Source: Agrypnus murinus (lineage: Eukaryota > Arthropoda > Insecta > Coleoptera > Elateridae). Taken from it: a DNA stretch of 64,000 nucleotides. Below are positions 57,119 to 64,000 of the stretch, one piece after another. The stretch spans positions 230,680,253 through 230,744,252 of the forward strand of contig OV816025.1 of NCBI GenBank assembly GCA_929113105.1, given 5' to 3'. The position numbers and the translations under genes are program-made. Position 1 is the stretch's first letter; each line of letters starts with the position of its first letter. The notes under the pieces are model-generated. The model was not told where the DNA came from. It saw only the letters and a list, made by a program, of their open reading frames with translations, and searched no databases.

Positions 57119-58452
57119 TCGGTTTTCAGGTCCGGCAGCTGCCGGATCTGCTCCACGTGCTTCCGCTGGGGTGTGATGATTCCCGGGTGGATGGTGTGGC
57201 CGAGGAAGTCGAGGGACGCCTTTCCAAAGGCGCACTTCTTGATGGACAACCGGAGGCGGTGTTGCGATAGTCTCTCCAAGACTAAAGCGAGATGTCGGAG
57301 GTGGGTCTCGTAGTCGGAGCTGTAAACGATTATGTCGTCGAGGTATACCATGCAGAACTTACGGAGGTATCCTGCGAGTACTTCCTGGCTCATCAGGCGT
57401 TGAAACGTCGCAGGGGCGTTGCGGAGTCCGAAGGGCATGACCTTGAAGTGGTAGTGGCCTCCATCCGGGGTGCTGAAGGCGGTGAGCTGCTTGGATCCCT
57501 CGTCCATAGGGATTGGCCAGTAGCCGCTCTTCAAGTCCAGACGGATGAACCCTGCTGCATCCCCCAGGTCACGCAGGGTCTCTTGTATGATGGGCATCGG
57601 TGATGGCTCGCTGGTGGTGATCGCGTTCAGCTTGCGGTAGTCCACGCAGAACCGGGGTGTGCCGTCGGATTTCTTCACCAGGACCACCGGGCTGGAGTAC
57701 GGCGATGTGGAAGCCTCGATGATGCCTTGGAACCGCATTTCTTCCACCTGTTCTTGGATGTTCCGCTTCTTTTCATCCGATACGCGATAGGGGCGTTGGC
57801 AGGCTGGCTTCCGTTCCGTCACGTCGATCTTATACCTGGTACTGCTCGTTGTCGTCATGCCCTGGGTGGTGTTGAATGGCGCGGGGAAATCTGAAATTAA
57901 ATTTTTAAACCGGGTTTGCGCGTCCGTTGGGAAACTGTGATCAATTTCCCCGATACTTATTGATTCCGTCTTAGGGGGTGGTTTGGTCCAGAAGACGGTC
58001 TTCCGTTCCCCGATTCCCAGGTACAGGCAGCCTCTGACGATGTCCACCGTCGCTTGCTGCTCTTGTAACCATGGCATCCCCAGAATGCAGTCCTCTCGGA
58101 GGTCGCGACTAACGATGAACTTGGCGGCGTGTTCGTATCCGGAGATGATGATGTCGAGTTCCGCTTCCCCGCTGCAGGACATCTTCTGGCTACCGCTAGC
58201 CAGTGGGAGTTTGGTGGCGATTTTACGGGCTCCCGGGGCGAACTTCGCGTTGATGACATTGATGGAGGCGCCGGTGTCCACTAGCGCTCTGAAACAAATG
58301 CCATTATTCATACGCACCTGAATCCTGGGTACTTGTATGCCGGGCATGGCGGTTAAGGAGGGAATATGCCGGCCTAATCCACCCTGGTGTCGTTTCCCGA
58401 ACTCCGTACGGGGCAGTCGCGGTGGAAGTGTCTTTCCGGACAGAAGCGGCAT
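57119..58452 (-). pseudogene. Gypsy A, protease and reverse transcriptase part of pol
   Basis: Aspartic protease with the active site LVDTGAS (D59). Reverse transcriptase blocks are SPVVLVKKSDGTPRFCVDYR, IRLDLKSGYWPIPM, MPFGLRNAPATFQRLM and the catalytic YLDDIIVYS (residues 370-373). The frame overlaps the end of gag by 79 bases in another register, as expected for frameshift-expressed Ty3/gypsy pol. At residue ~443 (LPDLKT, base 57119) family A sequence stops and family B RT sequence continues in frame to 56377, making a 691-codon chimeric ORF. Confidence 0.88.
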
Positions 58453-59089
58453 TTCGGAAGTTGATCCGCGCTGATGAAGGGGTTGGTCGCCTTCTTGGTA
58501 GACTGGAGGGTGTCCGCGGTGGCGATGGCTGCGTCCGCTAGGTCTCGCACGCTGTTGAAGTGGCCGCTTAGGTAGACCGCTACCTCTGGACGGAGCAGCT
58601 TCCGTAGAAGGTGGATCTTGTCGGCTTCCCGCATACCTGGTGCTAGCTTCTGCAACAAAGACATCTTCCGGGTTTGGAAATCCGCGGTTACCTGACGGTC
58701 TGCCTGGGTCTTCGCGTATAACTCCTGGTACAGCTGGACGCGCTGCACGGGGAAGTCGTAGGTCCTACGTAGAAGCTCGAACAGCTGCTCCGGAGTCCTT
58801 GGCGCTGCTTCTGGGCCAGGGCGCGTGCTGGTTCCCGCAGTTGGACCATGATGAGCCTCAGCTGGTCCGGGGATGTCGCGATGTTGGCAGTCATCTGGGA
58901 GATGAAGTCCTCCAGGTCTTCATCGTCGTGGCCGCCGTAGGTTGGTAGGGCCGGGTTGACTGCCGTCGGTGTCAGGGCGGTGAGCCGGTCCAGAAGGGCC
59001 GCGAAGAACGCCGAAGACGGGTCCATGGATGCGGCTGTCGGTTTGTTGTCCTCTGCCATCTCTCGCGTTGTCGATCGGGTGTTCACCAT
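58374..59089 (-). pseudogene. Gypsy A gag
   Basis: Starts MVNTRSTTREMAEDNKPTAA at 59089. The capsid-like part (ALPTYGGHDDEDLEDFISQM) is followed by a frame change near 58780. It then continues as VQLYQELYAKTQADRQVTAD and MSLLQKLAPGMREADKIHLL to a zinc knuckle CRFCPERHFHRDC, a slightly irregular CCHC box. It ends at 58374 just before the protease. No LTR or clear primer-binding site was identified between 59090 and 59250. Confidence 0.75.
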
Positions 59090-59150
59090 AGGCTGGGTCG
59101 TCGATTGTTGTGTTCATCCATCATCAGATTGCTGCGCATCTGGCGCGGTA

Positions 59151-59574
59151 TCTCCTTCAGCAGAATGTGGTATGCGAGGAGCGATGATGGACATTGTGAT
59201 GTGTTACCTGGTGTGGAAAACACTCCCTATTATATCGAAGTAGCAACACCCACGGAGGGAGTGGGGGGCGGAAGACCTTGAGGTACCTATACACCGACCT
59301 ATACACCAATGCCCTTGAGGAAATGCAAGGTTTCTGTCTAGAAACCGACCTATACACCAATGACCGTGAGAAAATGCAAGGTTTCTGTCTATACACCAAT
59401 GACCGTGAGGAAATGTAAGTATTTGCGCGAATGCAAGGTAAAGTGGTGGGGGTGATGGAGGGGTTCAAGGTGAAGGAGTGGGGGTGAAAGTGGGGTTCAA
59501 GGTTAGGGAGTGGGGGGGTGGTTCGACAAAACCGGAGGGCGACGCAGCGGAGCGTCAGTCTGTCTTCGTTCATC
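59151..59574. other. Repetitive spacer between gypsy A and the next genes
   Basis: Contains about three imperfect copies of a ~60 bp unit (CTATACACCAATGACCGTGA, then GGAAATGCAAGGTTTCTGTC) at 59283-59420. G-rich stretches at 59440-59520 (GGGTTCAAGGT, GAGTGGGGGGGTGGTTC) resemble, inverted, the stretch at 46805-46850. TCAAGGTGA and TCAAGGTTA are near-matches to the half-site seen before the BIR gene. No ORF on either strand is convincing. Confidence 0.55.
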
Positions 59575-60093
59575 ATGGATACATCATCTAGTAGTGTTAC
59601 CAGTGTTGGTGAAGTGAATAAGTGTCGTTGTGTGACATTGTCCTTCTGGTCAAAATTATCGATGAAGAAAGCGTGCCCGGTACATGTGCCGCGTACACCA
59701 TCTCCAGTTGCTGCGTGCCCGGTACTTGTGCCAACTATCGAGCGTACACCATCTCCAGTTGCTGCCGCAAAGAAGATCATAGTACTACAAAATGTGGTAG
59801 TAAAGGCGGCAGCCGTTAATGTGGAGAAGCCGAAGTACGACATGCTTTCCGGGCGTTCACAGCCTTTACTGCGAGAGCTGTTGACTTCGACAAATGTGTT
59901 TTACGCTGCTGGAAGTTTCCACATGAGAGGAATCCCCATCGTGACGGTCCAGGAAGCACCTGCGGCATCACCATGTTCGGGTGAGTGGGACTCCCAATTG
60001 TTGAATAGCCCACCGGGCAGCGAGTATGATATCTCAATTCGGGGGTCCCTTTTGGGGGATGCATCACCATCTGCAACCGATATGATGAAGTGA
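59575..60093 (+). CDS. Hypothetical protein, 172 aa, Ser/Pro-rich
   Basis: ATG at 59575 (MDTSSSSVTSVGEVNKCRCV). The protein is rich in Ser, Pro, Val and Ala and has a duplicated RTPSPVAA segment (about residues 40-63) arising from a DNA repeat. SPSP/TPSP motifs could be proline-directed phosphorylation sites. No known domain, signal peptide or membrane segment. The TGA at 60091 lies just before the next ORF, in another frame. The two may be separate genes or one gene broken by a frameshift. Upstream position relative to PolB suggests it belongs to the same element. Confidence 0.35.
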   Translation: MDTSSSSVTSVGEVNKCRCVTLSFWSKLSMKKACPVHVPRTPSPVAACPVLVPTIERTPSPVAAAKKIIVLQNVVVKAAAVNVEKPKYDMLSGRSQPLLRELLTSTNVFYAAGSFHMRGIPIVTVQEAPAASPCSGEWDSQLLNSPPGSEYDISIRGSLLGDASPSATDMMK

Positions 60094-60101
60094 ACCTGCC
60101 C

Positions 60102-60656
60102 ATGGAGATTGCCGCAAGTGCAAATGTAATTGTTGATGAAACGGAGTCGGACTGTTCCACATCAATTGCAAGCGCTCCTGACGATGACGATGAGGAGTTA
60201 ATCATTCCGGGTACCCCCTGTGATGACGGGGTGCATGACCATTTGGACATAGACACAGCGACACTTATGGAGGTTTCTGATGACACAGCGTCTATACAGT
60301 TGTCCGGCAGCATCAGAGACTTCACAACTTCAGCGATGGTCTTCATAGATGGTGTACCATGCGAGAAGCAGTCTTTACCGCTTGCTGTCGTTGATGACGC
60401 ACCGCAGACAAGGATTACACGACGGTTAAGAGAAGTGGCGTCCGGTTTGCGAGGCTGTGAGAGTGAACGCATCGCTCTCCTTCAACGCAAAGCTGAACTC
60501 TTAGCTGCTGTGGAAAAATATGAGATCAAAATCAAGAGTATCAAGACGCAGCAGCTACGACAAGTGATGGAGGAGTTGGGGTCCTGTGAGAGCGAACGCT
60601 TCGCACTTTTAACCGAAGCGGAAAACTTGTCTGCTTTGCGTCATCAACGACGTTAA
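60102..60656 (+). CDS. Hypothetical acidic coiled-coil protein, 184 aa
   Basis: The first ATG in this frame is 60102 (MEIAASANVIVDETESDCST). The N-terminal half is strongly acidic (APDDDDEELIIPGTP, LDIDTATLMEVSDDT). The C-terminal ~70 residues are charged and heptad-like, with two copies of a CESERxALL segment (RGCESERIALLQRKAELLAA; GSCESERFALLTEAENLSAL), likely a coiled coil. No homology recognised. It follows the previous ORF with 8 bp between stop and start. Confidence 0.35.
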   Translation: MEIAASANVIVDETESDCSTSIASAPDDDDEELIIPGTPCDDGVHDHLDIDTATLMEVSDDTASIQLSGSIRDFTTSAMVFIDGVPCEKQSLPLAVVDDAPQTRITRRLREVASGLRGCESERIALLQRKAELLAAVEKYEIKIKSIKTQQLRQVMEELGSCESERFALLTEAENLSALRHQRR

Positions 60657-60925
60657 CGGTTGACCTCCCACTAACAATAACCCAGTCTTCTTCCTATCCC
60701 GGTCGGGTTTGCATAACACGTCCTCGTCGTCCCGACTGGAAATCAGTATCGCGAACGTTAGTGGTAAAAGTTGACGTAAAAGCTTTATCATTTGCCAGTG
60801 CGTTCCCGTTTACTGATTACTAAGAATATGCATATGTGTAGCTGCGTCCTTCACCCGACGGGATGCCTTAGCCCGTCACCGAAGAGAAAGCTGTCGTGGA
60901 CCGCTGGACTACCCATCCACGAGCG

Positions 60926-61626
60926 GTAAGTAACCATTCCTGTGAGGTTGTATGATGTGATACGAATATTTTGTCGATTACAGCTGGGGGAGCTTCGGAT
61001 GCTGTAGGAAATACCGGTGAAGGACCTGCATCTAAGAAAGCGAAAAAAACCTCCCCGCAAGGTACGTGTACACATTGTTAACGGCTTTAGTGTTAGTGAT
61101 CTGTGCAATTGTTTCAGGAAATACCTCCGCGACGGTGTATTGCGATGTGTGCGAGCTGGATGTTCCACGACGTGGCTACGCTGGACATCTACGAAGCAAC
61201 CGCCACAATCATCGTAATGCCGCGTCAGTGCAGTCGGAGGAAGTGGTGGTCCTGGAGACGGCGTTCAAGTCTCGTATAGCCAGTTATCGAGTCTCGGTGA
61301 GAAATCATCACATAAATCTCAGAGAATTTACTGATGAGACCCGCGAAAATGTGTTAACACTATTAGAAAGAAACGTTCAGCGCTTTCGTAGTGTGAAAGT
61401 CAACCTAGAAGTATTCGGAATGTACTTTTTGGAAAGTCAAAATGTGCACGAAATTAAATCGTTTAATACGCAAAATGAGATTATGACCGGGACTTCGAAT
61501 CTGACCGATTTGTATGATGATTTCGTTGAGGTGCTGGATACGAAGATGTCGGACTTTAATGATCGGAACTCAGGTAATGAATAGTTACGGGTTACGATTC
61601 GATTGCTAATTGTAGGGTCCTTACAG
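60926..61626 (+). other. Three candidate short introns in the PolB region
   Basis: GT-AG intervals 60926-60983 (GTAAGT...TTACAG, 58 bp), 61062-61117 (GTACGT...TTTCAG, 56 bp) and 61574-61626 (GTAATG...TTACAG, 53 bp). Removing the second joins GEGPASKKAKKTSPQ to TVYCDVCELDVPRRGY in frame. Removing the third restores the family pattern SGW...VNVNKYNPLRASSY. Similar lengths and intact splice signals support real introns of a eukaryotically transcribed gene. Confidence 0.55.
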
Positions 61627-64000
61627 GTTGGGTACTGGAGCAGCTGTTATTTATAGAAGTCAACGTCAATAAATACAACCCGCTCCGTGCTTCCTCCTAT
61701 GTTTTACTTCCGCCGTCGATGCAACATAAAAAGGCTGTAATCAACGTGCAAAATAACGATCAGTGCTGTTTCGGTTGGGCCTTGGCGTCCGCTTTGTATC
61801 CGCCGAGGGGGGGGACCTTCCAACAGGACGACGTCGTATCCAAATTTTGCGCAACTGTTTGATTTTGAAGGTATCACCTTTCCTGTCAAACTGGATGCTA
61901 TTTCGAAATTTGAAGCGCGTAATCCTCGCTTATCTATTAACGTGTTAATTTATTATTAATTTCCGATATGGAGGGTAATAGTCATTACTGTTGGATAAAA
62001 AACTTTTCGCGTTTGGTGTCGTCACGGTTGTCGGCTCACAATGGAGAAAAACACTTTTGTGACGGCTGCTTGCAGTATTTTAAAAGTGAAAGTAGATTAG
62101 AACAACATACCCGTTTTGATTGCAATCATGTTTACACCAAGTTACCAACTATCGAACCCGTATGCGATAAATTGGGGCACGACCGGCCGGGTAATCTATT
62201 GAAGTTTGAAAATTTTCAAAAGCAACTTACAGTACCTTTTGTCGTTTACGCGGATTTTGAAAGTGTGTTGAAACCTTTGGACACGGTTGAGCCGGATCCT
62301 AGTGGAAAATTTACCATGACATCGTACGAACACGAACCACATTCGTTTGCGTATGTTAAGTGTTCATACGATGACGCGTTATCTAAATTTGAATTGTACC
62401 GTGGTCCGAATGCAGTAAGTGAGTTTATGACGCGCTTAGAAGGGGATGTTAGAAGGTTGTATAAGGACCATTTAAAACATGTTCAAGACATGCGACTTTT
62501 ATCGTGCCGACAAACTTTCAACTATGACAATGCAACCGTGTGTCATATTTGTGACAAACCCTTTGGTGAAAACGACGTTAAGGTGAAAGATCACTGTCAC
62601 CTCAGCGGCGAGTACCGCGGTGCGGCTCACTCCGTGTGCAATCTAATGTACCAAATTCCCGACTTCGTACCGATTTTTTCCATAATTTGACGGGATACGA
62701 TTCACATCTATTCATAAAGCAATTGGTATTAGAAAAAGAAGCAATCGAAGTGATTGCGCTCAATAAAGAGAAATACGTTTCGTTTTCGAAACGGCTTTTG
62801 GTAGATGAAATTAGGAACGGGTCCCAACGGATACAGGTATGTCTTAAAATGCGCTTTCTGGACAGTTTACGATTTCTAAATTCTAGTTTAGATAAGTTGT
62901 CTCAAAATCTAACTTCCGACCAGTGTTTGACTATTAAAAAGTATTTTGGAGATGGGGTTAGCTTCGACTTACTGCGACAGAAAGGTGTGTTTCCCTATTC
63001 GTACGTCGACAGCTTCTCCAAACGTATGAGGAATTTTTCGATCGTTTGACAGGGGAACACGTCTCTCGATCGCGGTATGCTCGCGCTGTGGAGGTGTGGA
63101 ATACGTTTGGATGCACGAGTTTGGGCGAGTATTCGGATCTCTATTTGAAAACCGATGTCTTACTTTTGGTTGATGTCTTTGAAAACTTTAGACGTGTATG
63201 TCTTGAAAATTACAAGTTAGATCTGGCGCAGTATTTTACTGCACCGGGTTTAAGTTGGGATGCTATGTTGAAACGCACGTCTGTAGAACTGGAGCTGCTC
63301 ACGGATCTGGACATGTTCCATTTCTTTAAGAAAGGCATTCGGGGAGGTGTCAGTACCTGTGTTGGCAGGAAGTGTTTCGCGAATAATACGTTTCTTCCAA
63401 ATTATGACGCGTCCAAGCCCCATTCTTTTATTATGTATCTCGATGCTACCAATCTCTACGGTTACAGTATGCGACAGTATCTGTGTCGCAGCGCGACTTT
63501 GAATGGCTTAGTCCGTACGAAATTGAACAGTTCGATCTAAATTCCGTGGCGGAAGACGCCGATATGGGTTACGTGCTGGAAGTAGATCTACACTACCCAA
63601 CGCGGTTGCACGATTTACATAATGACTTTCCTTTCTGCCCCGAACCTCTGGTGCCGCCTACGGGAAACGCGCGTCACCCAAAATTAATTCCAAACTTGTT
63701 CGATAAAACGCGTTACGTTATCCACTATAGAAATTTACAACAGTGTCTTAAGCATGGTTTAGAATTAACCAAAATTCATCGCGTGTTAAAATTTCATCAG
63801 GCACCCTGGTTGCGTTCCTATATTGATTTGAATACCACGTTACGTAATCAGGCAACTAACGAAGCGGACAGGGACTTCTTTAAATTAATGGTTAACAGTT
63901 TATTTGGCAAGACAATGGAAAATGTCGATAAAAGGGTGGACGTTCGTTTGGTTAGTCATTGGGAACGTCATGGTAAAAAGCATGGGGCTGAGACGTTAGT
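60984..64000 (+). pseudogene. Protein-primed type B DNA polymerase (virus-like/Maverick-like), frameshifted and running off the window
   Basis: In order: a lysine-rich stretch (KKAKK), a C2H2-like finger (YCDVC...H...H, 61130-61210), VNVNKYNPLRASSYVLLPPS, HYCWIKNFSRLVSSRLSAHN with a following C..C finger, and the exonuclease box YADFESV (62246-62266). A Cys/His cluster follows (CHICDKPF, KVKDHCHLSGEYRGAAH), then TDVLLLVDVFENFR, polymerase motif A YLDATNLYGYSM (63436-63470) and motif B FFKLMVNSLFGKTMEN (63880-63930). Motif C lies beyond the window. The frame shifts near 61806 (run of eight G), 61945, 62674 (run of six T), 63020 and 63485, so it is inactive as assembled. Two of the shifts sit in homopolymers and could be sequencing errors. 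The domain order matches DNA_pol_B_2 proteins of arthropod Mavericks and related viruses. Confidence 0.8.

Noticed and set aside
59157..59843. 228-codon minus-strand ORF with repeated SRSLVYR peptides
   Set aside because: Reads antisense through the ~60 bp tandem repeat and the hypothetical ORF at 59575; peptide repetition follows the DNA repeat.

Overview
The window looks like subtelomeric or otherwise repeat-rich DNA of an insect. The clearest sign is (TTAGG)n, the common insect telomere repeat. Mariner/Tc1 and Penelope-like elements, tRNA-derived SINEs, Ty3/gypsy elements and long (AT)n tracts agree with this. The order cannot be fixed from sequence alone. Almost everything recognisable is mobile or satellite DNA. 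The only intact genes I support are a mariner transposase, a gypsy Gag-Pol and a few short virus-like ORFs.

Layout. (1) 1-20405: a head-to-tail array of 27 copies (the last truncated) of a ~555 bp non-coding unit separated by TTAGG blocks. Four blocks are expanded to 530-900 bp, and shared variants point to higher-order duplication. All TTAGG runs lie on the + strand, the wrong polarity for a chromosome end on the left. (2) 20406-21263: single-copy sequence with a small inverted-repeat element, then a 200 N gap. (3) 21464-44605: two related inverted-terminal-repeat elements, E1 (21626-29095) and E2 (29233-44605), placed head to head around (AT)n. Both carry a broken mariner and Tc1-like debris. 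They differ by insertions that are filled in one copy and empty in the other: a SINE, a LINE tail, a tandem duplication, and a 7.4 kb foldback element with minisatellite ends. The foldback itself holds a further inverted-repeat transposon, LINE pieces and an apparently intact mariner (35011-36303). (4) 44690-46133: a Penelope-like element with a GIY-YIG endonuclease and an inverted terminal repeat; both repeats carry a hammerhead-like motif. (5) 46418-48105 and 59250-64000: parts of what may be one virus-like or Maverick-like DNA element. They hold a conserved hypothetical remnant, a single-BIR protein, a small predicted membrane glycoprotein, a gene start cut off after about 22 codons, two short hypothetical proteins, and a frameshifted type-B DNA polymerase that runs off the window. 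(6) 48095-59150: a degenerate gypsy element (family A) between these parts, itself split by a rearranged cluster of a second gypsy family (B, 50180-57118) that includes one complete 1346-residue Gag-Pol ORF.

Reading the genes together: the region records repeated nested insertion. The most unusual regulatory signal is a set of 12 exact matches to the monomeric nuclear-receptor half-site YCAAGGYCR (FTZ-F1/ERR type) in about 1.15 kb around the BIR and membrane-protein genes, five of them phased at 31 bp in a minisatellite. Assignments rest on motif recognition by eye; no database search was possible.
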